Shown here: in pieces, positions 24,967-32,453 of the stretch
Layout: the number at the start of each line of letters is the position of its first letter
Position numbering within the stretch: the stretch's first letter is position 1
Assembly (NCBI RefSeq): GCF_020523605.1
Contig: NZ_JAJAQI010000046.1
Coordinates: forward strand, 1 to 39,411
Reading direction: 5' to 3'
From: Roseicella aerolata
Lineage (GTDB): Bacteria > Pseudomonadota > Alphaproteobacteria > Acetobacterales > Acetobacteraceae
DNA: 39,411 nt
Position numbers and translations under genes: made by a program
Notes under the pieces: generated by a model
Seen by the model: only the letters and a program-made list of their open reading frames with translations
What the model was told of the DNA's origin: nothing
The model's database searches: none

Positions 24967-25308
24967 TCACAGGAACCTAGCCTCCCTTCCAGCGGGCGTC
25001 GCGTGCCCGGCGACCTTCGGAGCCGTCGGCTGCAAGGCCGATATGAGGAGGAGGCCGACGCCGCACACGATGCCGACGTCCGCCACGTTGACGGTGGGCC
25101 AGTGCCAGCCGCCGCAATGGGCGTCGAAGTCGGTCACCGCGCCCTGCCGCAGCCGGTCGAGAATGTTGCCGAGGGCGCCACCGATCACGAGGCCGAGCCC
25201 AAGGGCCTCGGCGCCTGACCGGGTCCGCCAGAGCCAGCAGCCGAGAAAGGCGACGCCCGTGTTGAAGCCGAGCCGGAGGTTCAGCAGGTACATCAGCCTT
25301 ACCGTCAC
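24967..25308 (-). CDS. lspA: Lipoprotein signal peptidase (LspA/PbrC-like), short at the N-terminus
   Basis: A 113-aa protein with the C-terminal two thirds of LspA. The conserved [30 protein letters not shown] and [19 protein letters not shown] hold the two catalytic aspartates (in NILDR and NVAD). Usual LspA proteins are about 160 aa; the first transmembrane segment and its conserved Asp are missing. The GTG at 25308 lies two bases after the stop of the upstream membrane-protein gene, so it is coupled to the ATPase operon. In the lead-resistance operon pbrABC of Cupriavidus, PbrC is an LspA homologue beside a P-type ATPase, so this is probably a shortened counterpart. Whether it is active is unknown. 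Confidence 0.8.
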   Translation of the reverse strand: MTVRLMYLLNLRLGFNTGVAFLGCWLWRTRSGAEALGLGLVIGGALGNILDRLRQGAVTDFDAHCGGWHWPTVNVADVGIVCGVGLLLISALQPTAPKVAGHATPAGREARFL

Positions 25309-25310
25309 GA

Positions 25311-26045
25311 CTATCCCTCCGTCGCAAGGACGAGGAGGCCGAGGCTGACGAAGAGGACGCCGTAGACCCCCGCCTCCCATCGCGCGACCCGGGACAGGTC
25401 GAACCCTTCGAGGCCGGTCAGGGTCAGCCAGGTTAAGAGGCTCATTGCCGCGACCGTCGCGACCGCGAGCACGCCGGAGAGGAGGATGAAACCCATCCAT
25501 CCGAGGACAACTCCTGCGCCGTACACCGGCAGGAAGCCTTCGCAGGGCGAGAAGACCAGCAACGCGAGGAGACCCGCGATCACGGCGAGGTCAGACCGCC
25601 GTCGGGCAGCGCCACGTGGGGCTCCATGATGTTGGTCGTGTTGGTGGCTTCCGGCATGCGCGTGACCGCCATGGCCATGCTGGGGATCGTGATCATGCCC
25701 GCCGAGGAGGTGGACATGCCTGTGACCGGCGCCGCGTGCCTGCCGCCAGAGATAGTAGGCCCCGACCGCGATGAGCACTCCGCCGGCGAGCCAACCGAAC
25801 GTCCGGCCGAGCGTGCCATCGGCCTCGACGCCGACGAAGACGAGGAGGGCGCCGAGGAGCGCCGTCAGGAGCACGTGACCCATGCCGGCGAGCGCGACGA
25901 CGCCGAGCGTACGGGTGCGGCCCCATCCTTGGCCGCGGGCCGCGAGCACGAAGGGGAGCCAATGGGTCGGGATGGCCGCGTGCAGGAAGGCCACCACGAC
26001 GCCCGTCGCGACGATCGGCGTGAGGAGTTCGGGCTGCGAGACCAC
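25311..26045 (-). CDS. Polytopic membrane protein with a large His-rich loop
   Basis: A 244-aa protein with about six hydrophobic segments. It begins by overlapping the ATPase stop by one base (TAGTG, GTG start). Visible motifs are [20 protein letters not shown] in the first segment and [20 protein letters not shown] in the fourth. Between segments three and four lies a long loop with about 18 histidines ([16 protein letters not shown] and following). The layout recalls NicO/RcnA- and TauE-like metal or anion exporters, but no family was assigned with confidence. Its place in the operon and the His loop suggest a divalent-metal transporter or metal-binding partner of the ATPase. Confidence 0.78.
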   Translation of the reverse strand: MVSQPELLTPIVATGVVVAFLHAAIPTHWLPFVLAARGQGWGRTRTLGVVALAGMGHVLLTALLGALLVFVGVEADGTLGRTFGWLAGGVLIAVGAYYLWRQARGAGHRHVHLLGGHDHDPQHGHGGHAHAGSHQHDQHHGAPRGAARRRSDLAVIAGLLALLVFSPCEGFLPVYGAGVVLGWMGFILLSGVLAVATVAAMSLLTWLTLTGLEGFDLSRVARWEAGVYGVLFVSLGLLVLATEG

Positions 26046-28654
26046 TATTCCTCCGCCGTGCGCGGCTTCCAGCCCAGGAGCCGGAGGGCGTTGAGGGTGA
26101 CGAGGACGGTCGCCCCCGTGTCCGCGAGGATGGCGGGCCAGAGGCCGGTGACGCCGAGGAGGGTGGTGACGAGGAAGACGAGCTTCAGGCCGACGGCGAT
26201 GGCCACGTTCGTCTTGACGTTGAGCATCGTCGCCCGCGACAGGCCGACGAGTTCGGCGACCCCCGTCACGCGGTCCCGCAGCACGGCGGCGTCCGCCGTC
26301 TCCAGCGCGACGTCGGTGCCGCCGCCCATGGCCACGCCGACGTCCGCCGCGGCGAGCGCCGGGGCGTCGTTGATCCCGTCGCCGACCATGACGACGGAGC
26401 CGCTGCGCCGAAGGGCCGCTATCTCCCGCAGCTTGTCGTCCGGCAGCAGACCGGCCTTCACCTCCATGCCCAGGCCGCCCGCGATGGCGGCCCCGGTACG
26501 GGGGTTGTCGCCCGTGAGCATCACCGACCCGATGCCGAGGCGGGTGAGCGCCGCGATGCCCTGCGCCGCGTCGCCGCGCGGCTCGTCCCGGATCGCGAGC
26601 ACGCCCGCGACGGCCCCGTCCACGATCACGACGACGGCGGTCTTGCCCTCGCTCTCCAGCGCCTCGACGCGCGCCGCGAGCGGACCGAGGTCGGCATCGA
26701 CCTCCCCGGCGTAGCGGGGGGAGCCAACGGCGACGCGCCGCCCGGCAACGAGGGCGGTGACCGCGCGGCCCTGCACGGCTCCCGCCTCCGACGCGGGCGG
26801 CGTCGCGATGCCGCGCGCCGCGGCTTCGGCCATGACGGCCTTCGCGAGCGGGTGGGCGGACCCGGCCTCGACGCCCGCGGCGTGGGCGAGAAGGTCCTGG
26901 TCCGACGTCCCCGTCGCGGGCACCACGTCGGTGACGCGGGGGCGGCCCTCGGTGAGCGTGCCGGTCTTGTCGAAGGCGACGGTGCGGGCTGCCCCGATCG
27001 TCTCCAGTGCCGCGCCGCCCTTGATCAGCAGGCCCCGGCGCGCGCCCGCCGACAGGCCCGAGGCCATCGCGGCGGGCACCGAGATCACGAGGGCGCAGGG
27101 ACACGCGATGAGCAGGATCGCGAGGCCGCGATAGACCCCCGTCCACCAGTCCCAGCCGAGGAGGAGCGGCCCTCCGAGGATCACCGCGAGCGAGACGATC
27201 ATCGCCCCGGGGGTCCACCAGTTGGAGAACCGCTCGATGAAGCGCTGCGTGGGCGCACGGGAGGCGGTGGCCTCCTCCACCATGCGGATGATGCGGGCGA
27301 TGGTGTTGTCGGAAGCCGCGCGGGTGACGCGGACCCGTAGCGCGCCGTCGGCGTTGATCGACCCCGCGACGACGGCATCGCCGGGCCCGCGGGCGACGGG
27401 CACGCTCTCCCCCGTCACCGGGCTCTCGTCGAGGGCGGACTGGCCGTCCTCGATCGTGCCGTCGCAGGGCACCCGGTCGCCGGGTCGGATGAGCACGAGG
27501 TCGCCGACGGTCAGGCGATCGGACGCGACCTGTTCCGTCGAGCCGTCCGCCTGCACCCGCAGCGCGGTCCGGGGCATGAGGGTGGCGAGCGCCCGGATGC
27601 CCGCGCGTGCCCGGCCGGCCGCGACGTTCTCCAGCAACTCGCCGACCGCGAAAAGGAGGACGACGACCGCCGCTTCCTCTGCCGCGCCAATGATCGCGGC
27701 GCCGACGGCGGCCGTGACCATCAGCGTCTCGATGGAGAAGGGACTGCCCGCGCGGGCCAGGACGAAGGCGCGCCGCCCGAAGGGCACGAGGGCGACGGCG
27801 GTGGCCGCGAGGAAGAGCGGGTAGGTCAGCCGCTCCGGCAGGACGAGGGAGAGCGCATAGGCGCCGAGGACGAGCGCGCCGAGGAGCCAGACGAGGCGGG
27901 CCTTGCCCGTGGCATACCAGGGCTTCGTCGCGTCCGCCGGGTCGTCGTGGTCGGCGTGGGAATGACCGAAGCCGCCGTGGCCCTCGTCCGCCCCCTGGGC
28001 GTGGCCGGCGGCGCCGGCGTGCGCATGGCCGGAGTGGTCGTGACCGGGATGGTCGTGCCCAACTTGGTCGTGGTCGGCATGATCGTGCGCGGTATGGTCA
28101 TGCGCGGGCCGCGTCGTGGCGGGCGGGATCACGGCGCCCGCGGACAGGGGCCGGGCGGCGTAGCCGAGGCCGGAGAGGGATCGCTCGATGGTGGCCGCGT
28201 CGGTTTCCCCGGGCGCGAGGCGGAGTGTCAGTCGCTCGGCCATGAGGTTCACGGTGATGTCGGACACGCCGGGCAGGCGTCGCAGCGCGCCCTCCACCTT
28301 TGCGACGCAGGAGGCGCAGTCCATCCCCTCGACCTTCCAGGCGAGGGTCGCGGGGGCGGTGGACGCCGGCACGGGGGGAGTGGTGGCGGGAGACGCCGTC
28401 GCGACGGGCGCGTCGAGCCGGGTGGCCTTGTAGCCGAGGGCGGCGACCTGCCTCTCCACCGCCGCCGCGCCCGCGGGATCGGCGAGGGTCGCGGTGAGGC
28501 GCTCGGCCATGAGGTTGACCGCGACGTCCGACACGCTGGGTACCCGTTCCACCGCCTTCGTCACCTTCGCGACGCAGGAGGCGCAGTCCATGCCCTCCAC
28601 TCGCCAGGAAGCGCTCCCACCGTGGCCGGCGCCGGCCATCCTCGATCTGTCCAT
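26045..28654 (-). CDS. zntA: Zn/Cd/Pb-transporting P1B-type ATPase (ZntA/CadA/PbrA-like)
   Basis: An 869-aa heavy-metal ATPase of the inner membrane. Two N-terminal heavy-metal-associated domains each carry VEGMDCASCVAK (near residues 19-30 and 108-119). A linker at about 165-240 is very rich in His and Asp (HDHTAHDHADHDQVGHDHPG). The core is complete: LDESPVTGESVPV, the membrane metal site ACPCALVISVP, the phosphorylation site DKTGTLTEG, the HP motif SAHPLAKA, and GDGINDAPALAAADVGVAMG. The CPC motif with a GMDCxxC domain and His linker fits the Zn/Cd/Pb class. ATG 28654 is used because GGGAG lies eight bases upstream; GTG 28663 would add three residues. It is driven by a MerR-type promoter about 30 bp upstream. 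Confidence 0.94.
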   Translation of the reverse strand: MDRSRMAGAGHGGSASWRVEGMDCASCVAKVTKAVERVPSVSDVAVNLMAERLTATLADPAGAAAVERQVAALGYKATRLDAPVATASPATTPPVPASTAPATLAWKVEGMDCASCVAKVEGALRRLPGVSDITVNLMAERLTLRLAPGETDAATIERSLSGLGYAARPLSAGAVIPPATTRPAHDHTAHDHADHDQVGHDHPGHDHSGHAHAGAAGHAQGADEGHGGFGHSHADHDDPADATKPWYATGKARLVWLLGALVLGAYALSLVLPERLTYPLFLAATAVALVPFGRRAFVLARAGSPFSIETLMVTAAVGAAIIGAAEEAAVVVLLFAVGELLENVAAGRARAGIRALATLMPRTALRVQADGSTEQVASDRLTVGDLVLIRPGDRVPCDGTIEDGQSALDESPVTGESVPVARGPGDAVVAGSINADGALRVRVTRAASDNTIARIIRMVEEATASRAPTQRFIERFSNWWTPGAMIVSLAVILGGPLLLGWDWWTGVYRGLAILLIACPCALVISVPAAMASGLSAGARRGLLIKGGAALETIGAARTVAFDKTGTLTEGRPRVTDVVPATGTSDQDLLAHAAGVEAGSAHPLAKAVMAEAAARGIATPPASEAGAVQGRAVTALVAGRRVAVGSPRYAGEVDADLGPLAARVEALESEGKTAVVVIVDGAVAGVLAIRDEPRGDAAQGIAALTRLGIGSVMLTGDNPRTGAAIAGGLGMEVKAGLLPDDKLREIAALRRSGSVVMVGDGINDAPALAAADVGVAMGGGTDVALETADAAVLRDRVTGVAELVGLSRATMLNVKTNVAIAVGLKLVFLVTTLLGVTGLWPAILADTGATVLVTLNALRLLGWKPRTAEE

Positions 28655-28681
28655 CACGCGCACTCCCGTGTCCCGGCATCG

Positions 28682-28712
28682 AAGATGGTGCCTCTAGCCA
28701 CTAGAGGTTCAA
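28682..28712 (-). promoter_or_regulatory. MerR-type promoter of the P-type ATPase operon
   Basis: On the minus strand: -35 TTGAAC (28712-28707), a 19-bp spacer holding the dyad CCTCTAG-TGG-CTAGAGG, then -10 CATCTT (28687-28682). An over-long 19-bp spacer with a centred dyad is characteristic of promoters activated by MerR-family sensors such as PbrR, CadR and ZntR. Confidence 0.85.
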
Positions 28713-28816
28713 GGGAAGCCCGCGAGACCCGGACGTCCACCTCGTCACGAGGTCGCGTGACGCGCTGAGATGGGCGCGGCGGCGACGTGGGCAGCACGGG
28801 ACGTTCGCCGGGAAGC

Positions 28817-28847
28817 TTGAACCTCTAGTGGCTGGAACTCCCATATC
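28817..28847 (+). promoter_or_regulatory. MerR-type promoter of the divergent small membrane-protein gene
   Basis: -35 TTGAAC (28817-28822), 19-bp spacer starting CTCTAGTGGCTGGAACTCC, -10 CATATC (28842-28847). The left half of the dyad equals that of the ATPase promoter. The right half has diverged (GGAACT instead of AGAGGC), so binding may be weaker. Confidence 0.75.
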
Positions 28848-28901
28848 GGCCTTCGGTGCCCGACGCGATCCCGCGCGGGGCCGATCGCGACGGAGGCCGA
28901 T

Positions 28902-29381
28902 ATGGGCAGACACGGTGGATCCCACCGGGACGGTGGCTGGCCCGGAGGGCACCGCGTTTCCGGCCTGGGCGGCCCGGGGCACGGCGCTCCGGGGCCCTTC
29001 CCGGGCGGCGGATACCCGCCCCGCCGCCCGCCACCGCGTCCGCGGCTGGTGGTCTGGGCTTCCGCCCTCACGGCCGTCGCGGTCTGGTCGCTCCTCGCCT
29101 GGGGCGCTTACGGGCTCGTGGATGGCGGCCTGGCTTGGTTCGGCGGCAACGCGGCGGTGCTCGCCGAGCGCGGGCACGGCCTCGCCGGTGCGGTGGGCGC
29201 AGGGCGAGAGTTCGGCGCGGCGGTCGAAGGACTGAACGCCGCGGGCGCCCTCGGCGCCCTGCGGGGCATCCTCAAACCCCTCATCGTCGTTATCTGGGCA
29301 ACCGGGGCCGTCGCGCTGCTCGCGGCGCCGCTCCTGCTCGCGCGCCTCGCGGGTCGGATGGGCTTCCGCGGGCGGTATTGA
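28902..29381 (+). CDS. Small membrane protein divergent from the metal ATPase
   Basis: A 159-aa protein of unknown function. The first 45 residues are Gly/Pro/His/Arg-rich (MGRHGGSHRDGGWPGGHRV). Two hydrophobic segments follow, at about 49-74 (LVVWASALTAVAVWSLLAWG) and 122-148 (KPLIVVIWATGAVALLAAPL). Between them is an amphipathic Ala/Gly-rich stretch. The ATG has GGAGG five bases upstream and lies about 55 bp downstream of a MerR-type -10, so it probably belongs to the same metal regulon. No known family was recognised; the His-containing N-terminus could bind metal. Confidence 0.78.
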   Translation: MGRHGGSHRDGGWPGGHRVSGLGGPGHGAPGPFPGGGYPPRRPPPRPRLVVWASALTAVAVWSLLAWGAYGLVDGGLAWFGGNAAVLAERGHGLAGAVGAGREFGAAVEGLNAAGALGALRGILKPLIVVIWATGAVALLAAPLLLARLAGRMGFRGRY

Positions 29382-29422
29382 CCCGCACGGGCTGTCGTTA
29401 GCCGCCCGGGGGCAGCCGGAGC

Positions 29423-29500
29423 CTCCTCCAGTGCGAGCATCGCAAGGAAGCCGATGAAGAACATGGCCGTGCTCAGGCCGGATGCGGTAATGCCCGCATC
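29423..29500 (-). pseudogene. C-terminal stub of a ZIP-like transporter
   Basis: About 26 codons on the minus strand encode GITASGLSTAMFFIGFLAML ending ALEE. This matches the C-terminus of the ZIP-like protein at 17985, which reads PAITAAFFVGFLALLVLEEAL. Upstream of the stub the similarity is lost and no in-frame stop follows, so only the tail of a former gene remains. It marks a deletion or recombination boundary at the edge of the metal island. Confidence 0.65.
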
Positions 29501-29848
29501 GTGCGTGGCGGTGGGGTCGTGCCCCCTTCCGTCCCGAAACCGCGGTCCGCAGCACCGCACGCGGCAAAGCGATCCGGAACCTCAAGGGCCCACCAACCCG
29601 CCGGACGGTAAGTTGGGGATCAGTTTGGCCGAACGATGACGGCATGTAGCGTTCTGTCAAACGCCCGTTTGACAGAACGGTACAGGCTTTTCCGGAGCTT
29701 TGCCCTGCCTTTCGCCAAGGGCAGCGCACGGCAGCATTGCGCGCGGCAACCACATTTTGATGTGACAAGCACAACGGAATGCGTATATGCAACGCCTATA
29801 CGGGCCGCCCGTTGGCGTGGCGTTTGGTAGAGGAGCTAGGAGGGTTCG
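29501..29848. other. Gene-free junction between metal island and toxin-antitoxin module
   Basis: This 348-bp stretch has lower GC than its surroundings. Apart from the 30-bp palindrome at 29650-29679 and a probable promoter close to the antitoxin gene (GTATATGC-like elements near 29790), no gene was recognised. Short open frames have no coding character. Confidence 0.5.
29650..29679. repeat. Perfect 30-bp palindrome, possible serine-recombinase crossover site
   Basis: Two 14-bp arms, CGTTCTGTCAAACG and its exact complement, flank a CC dinucleotide. Imperfect pairing continues three or more bases outward. Crossover sites of serine recombinases have 12-14-bp half-sites around a 2-bp overlap, so this geometry fits, but no enzyme is linked directly. 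A transcription terminator is less likely because no T-run follows. Confidence 0.6.
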
Positions 29849-30163
29849 ATGGCAGTGTGTGAGATGGAGCGCACCACACAGGCGCGCCCGGCCAAGCCCG
29901 CCAAGTCCACCCAGGTCAACATCCGCGTCGAGCCTACCCAGCTCGCCACCATCGACGCCGCAGCGGAGGCGCTCGGGCGCAACCGCACGGCCTTCATGCT
30001 GGAGACGGCCGTGCAGGCGGCCGAAGCGGTGCTGCTCGACAAGCGCCTGTTCGCGGTGGACGACGAGACTTACCAGCGGTTTGTGGACCGACTGGACGCC
30101 CCGCCCGCCGCTAACCCGAGGCTGCGCGCCCTCCTGCGCCGCAAGGCGCCGTGGGAGAAGTAG
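29849..30163 (+). CDS. DUF1778-family antitoxin (TacA-like)
   Basis: A 104-aa protein. A ribbon-helix-helix N-terminal domain (STQVNIRVEPTQLATIDAAA, then LGRNRTAFMLETAVQAAEAV) binds DNA. The C-terminal tail (LFAVDDETYQRFVDRLDAPP) would wrap the partner toxin; this D-D-E-x-Y/F-x-x-F pattern is typical of DUF1778 antitoxins. AGGAGG lies six bases before the ATG, and a second ATG at 29864 is possible. The toxin gene overlaps its 3' end by 13 bp. Such pairs stabilise plasmids by post-segregational killing and repress their own promoter. Confidence 0.93.
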   Translation: MAVCEMERTTQARPAKPAKSTQVNIRVEPTQLATIDAAAEALGRNRTAFMLETAVQAAEAVLLDKRLFAVDDETYQRFVDRLDAPPAANPRLRALLRRKAPWEK

Positions 30164-30678
30164 CCCCGCTCCCCGGGGCGGAGCTGCGACCGCCCGAGCG
30201 GCTGACCGACGCCCACGACCTCGCGGCCTTCGCCTCGGCCGAGCCCGCGCTGGACGAGTGGCTTAAGCGGCGCGCGCTCGCGGCCGAGGGCCGGACGGCG
30301 CGGACGTACGTCGTGTGCGTCGGCCGGCGGGTCGTGGGCTACTACGCGCTGGCCAACGGGGCGGTGCAGCGGAGCGTCGCCACGTCCAAGGTTCGGCGCA
30401 ACGCGCCGGACCCGGTGCCGGTGATGGTGCTGGGCCGGCTCGCGGTGGACGCGGCGTGGGAGGGCAAGGGCATCGGCAGCGGCATGCTGCGCGACGCCAT
30501 CCTGCGCACCATCGCAGCCGCCGAGATCGCGGGCGTCGGCGCCATCCTGGTGCACGCGATCTCGGAGCGGGCGAAGGATTTCTATCTCCGGTACGACTTC
30601 AAGCCGTCGGACCTGGAGCCGATGACGCTGATGATCACCCTCGCCGAGGCCGAAGCGGAGCTCGCCCGGAGGCCCTGA
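30151..30678 (+). CDS. GNAT acetyltransferase toxin (TacT-like)
   Basis: A 175-aa GNAT-fold protein that in characterised relatives acetylates aminoacyl-tRNA and stops translation. Visible are LDEWLKRRALAAEGRTARTY at the N-terminus, VVGYYALANGAV, the acetyl-CoA loop RLAVDAAWEGKGIGSGML, and the C-terminal FYLRYDFKPSD, whose Tyr is a usual catalytic residue. The GTG start overlaps the antitoxin gene by 13 bp, the usual coupled arrangement. The pair is next to the replication-partition genes, in keeping with a maintenance role. Confidence 0.93.
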   Translation: MGEVAPLPGAELRPPERLTDAHDLAAFASAEPALDEWLKRRALAAEGRTARTYVVCVGRRVVGYYALANGAVQRSVATSKVRRNAPDPVPVMVLGRLAVDAAWEGKGIGSGMLRDAILRTIAAAEIAGVGAILVHAISERAKDFYLRYDFKPSDLEPMTLMITLAEAEAELARRP

Positions 30679-30715
30679 GCGGGGTCGAACGGCCGTGCCG
30701 GAGCGGGTTACGGGC

Positions 30716-30740
30716 GGGGGAGGGTATCGAACCCTCCCCC
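30716..30740. terminator. Strong GC hairpin downstream of the toxin gene
   Basis: A 9-bp perfect stem (GGGGGAGGG/CCCTCCCCC) encloses a 7-base loop, 38 bp after the toxin stop. It may terminate the toxin-antitoxin transcript, though no T-run follows. On the minus strand the loop reads TTCGATA between GG and CC, resembling a tRNA T-arm, but no complete tRNA can be folded around it. Confidence 0.5.
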
Positions 30741-30974
30741 GTCTTCCCCGCCGACCAGTCAGCCAGGAGGCCGGAGCGGCACCAGCCGCGCCCGCCCGGT
30801 GGTGCTCAGGCCCTCCCATCGCTGAAAAGAGGCCGTCGTACGAGCCCCGGTTGGGGCCACGCTCGGAACATACGCCCCCGCTTCCGGATTCGTCAAGATC
30901 GATCTGCGGGCGGATTTGGCGGCTTGGGCGCTCTGTTTTGGCAGCGCGGCGCCAGCGATGGGTATTCCTCTCCT

Positions 30975-31042
30975 GAGTATGGATAGCTGTGTATGGATAG
31001 TGGGTATCGGTAACTGTGTATGGATAAACTGCCAAACTGGCA
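30975..31042 (+). repeat. Iteron-like repeats upstream of the HTH gene
   Basis: CTGTGTATGGATA occurs at 30987-30999 and 31014-31026, preceded by the related GAGTATGGATA at 30975-30985 and with a degenerate GTGGGTATCGGTA between. A short palindrome, TGCCA-AAC-TGGCA (31030-31042), follows. The rest of this 408-bp gap (30679-31086) holds no gene. The repeats are AT-richer than the plasmid and lie 45-110 bp before the start of the HTH gene. They could be an operator or replication repeats. Confidence 0.7.
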
Positions 31043-31086
31043 GTAGGATGTGTCGTATGGCTGAGTGACGTGAGGAGGCCGACGCC

Positions 31087-31626
31087 ATGTCCGATATTGT
31101 CGAGAAGTGGGGAAGGCCCGTCGCCGAGCGCGGTTTCGCGCAGGTCCCGAACTATCTCCTCCTTCTCAACCAGTTTCTCGACGACGAGCACCGCCTCAGC
31201 CCCGTCGAGCTGCTCGTGCTCATCCAGCTCGTGGGCACCTGGTGGAGGAAGGGCGACAAGCCCTTTCCCTCCATGGCGACCCTCGCGCGCCGTTGCGGCT
31301 CGTCCGAGCGGCAGATCCAGCGCGCGGTGAACCACCTGGTCGCCGTCGGCTTGGTCGCGAAGGAAAAGCGCCGCGCCGGCCGCGGGCTAATCTCGTCCAA
31401 CGCCTACGACCTGACGCCGCTCGCCGAGGTGCTGGAGGAGGCGGCGAAGGCCTACCCGAACGACTACCCGCGGAAGATCGATCCCGACGCGACGCGGCGC
31501 ATCACCGCACGCCTTGGGAAGGGGGCGGCGCCACCAGCGCCAGTGCCTGGCGAGGGCGAAGCGGGCGCGGAGGGGCAGCCGACGCGCCGCCGCCCGCGGC
31601 GGCGCCTGGCGATACACCAGGCCTGA
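31087..31626 (+). CDS. Helix-turn-helix protein, possible replication or copy-control factor
   Basis: A 179-aa protein. The N-terminal part (RGFAQVPNYLLLLNQFLDDE, then LSPVELLVLIQLVGTWW) and the winged-helix core (FPSMATLARRCGSSERQIQR, then AVNHLVAVGLVAKEKRR) match the HTH_36/Rep-type domain found in plasmid replication initiators and phage replication proteins. The C-terminal third is Arg/Pro/Ala-rich with no recognisable domain. It begins after GAGGAGG at proper spacing. It precedes a recombinase, parA and repA on the same strand, with iteron-like repeats just upstream. A role in replication or copy control is inferred; a transcription regulator is the alternative. Confidence 0.8.
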   Translation: MSDIVEKWGRPVAERGFAQVPNYLLLLNQFLDDEHRLSPVELLVLIQLVGTWWRKGDKPFPSMATLARRCGSSERQIQRAVNHLVAVGLVAKEKRRAGRGLISSNAYDLTPLAEVLEEAAKAYPNDYPRKIDPDATRRITARLGKGAAPPAPVPGEGEAGAEGQPTRRRPRRRLAIHQA

Positions 31627-31629
31627 CCC

Positions 31630-32379
31630 GTGCCGCCCACAAGCAACGGCCCGGCCGCCCCCTCCCCGCCCCGCTTCGTCGCCTACCTCCGCGTCAGCAC
31701 CGAGGGCCAGGGCCGCTCCGGGCTGGGGCTGGAGGCGCAGCGCCAGGCCGTCGCCGCGCACGTCGCCCGCGCCGGGGGCGAGCTGGTGGCCGAGTTCCGG
31801 GAGGTGGAGAGCGGGCGCAGGGCAGCCCGGCCGCAGCTCGCCGCGGCGCTCGCCTGCTGCCGCACGCGCCGCGCCGCGCTGCTGGTGGCGAAGCTGGACC
31901 GCCTCGCCCGCGACGCGCGGTTCCTGCTGGGGCTGGTGGAGGGCACGGGCGAGGCGGGGGTGGTGTTCTGCGACCTCCCCCAGCTTCCGCCCGGCCCGGT
32001 AGGCAAGTTCATGCTGACGCAGATGGCGGCAGTGGCCGAGCTGGAGGCCGGGCTGACAGGCCAGCGCACGCGCGCCGCGCTCGCCGCGGCGAAGGCGCGC
32101 GGGACGCGGCTGGGCAACCCGCGGCTGCGGCCGGGGACGCCGGAGGCGGCGGCCGGCGCCCGGGCGGCGAAGGGGGAGCGGGCCCGCGCCCGGGCGGCGG
32201 AGCTGCGGGCCGTGGTGGAGGGGCTCAGGGCCGAGGGCGCCGTGCCGGAGGGCGCCGGGCTGCGCGCGGTCGCGGCGGCGCTGGAGGCCCGCGGCGTGCG
32301 CGCGCCGCGGGGCGGCGCCGCTTGGTCGGCGGCGCAGGTGCGGCGGGTGCTGGCAATAGAGCCAGCCGGCAGCCCATAG
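31630..32379 (+). CDS. Serine recombinase (plasmid resolvase)
   Basis: A 249-aa serine recombinase. The catalytic domain begins FVAYLRVSTEGQGRSGLGLE, with the nucleophile Ser in LRVST, and continues with AALLVAKLDRLARDARFLLG. FMLTQMAAVAELEAGLTGQR then leads into the linker helix. A long Arg/Ala-rich region and a C-terminal helix-turn-helix-like part (LRAVAAALEARGVRAPRGGA, then WSAAQVRRVLA) follow. This is larger than Tn3-type resolvases and resembles stand-alone plasmid or phage recombinases. The GTG start is three bases after the HTH gene, so they may be co-transcribed. It may resolve plasmid multimers; the 30-bp palindrome at 29650 is a possible target. Confidence 0.9.
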   Translation: MPPTSNGPAAPSPPRFVAYLRVSTEGQGRSGLGLEAQRQAVAAHVARAGGELVAEFREVESGRRAARPQLAAALACCRTRRAALLVAKLDRLARDARFLLGLVEGTGEAGVVFCDLPQLPPGPVGKFMLTQMAAVAELEAGLTGQRTRAALAAAKARGTRLGNPRLRPGTPEAAAGARAAKGERARARAAELRAVVEGLRAEGAVPEGAGLRAVAAALEARGVRAPRGGAAWSAAQVRRVLAIEPAGSP

Positions 32380-32453
32380 GAGTGTCGCATTGTCTGCTGG
32401 ACGACGCGCATACTTGTCTTTAATCCGACGTGTCGACACTGCGAGGCGTCGGC

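Noticed and set aside
30708-30745. T-arm-like hairpin suggesting a tRNA or tRNA-derived integration site
   Set aside because: No D-arm, anticodon arm or acceptor stem can be found at proper distance on either strand, so it is treated as a possible terminator.
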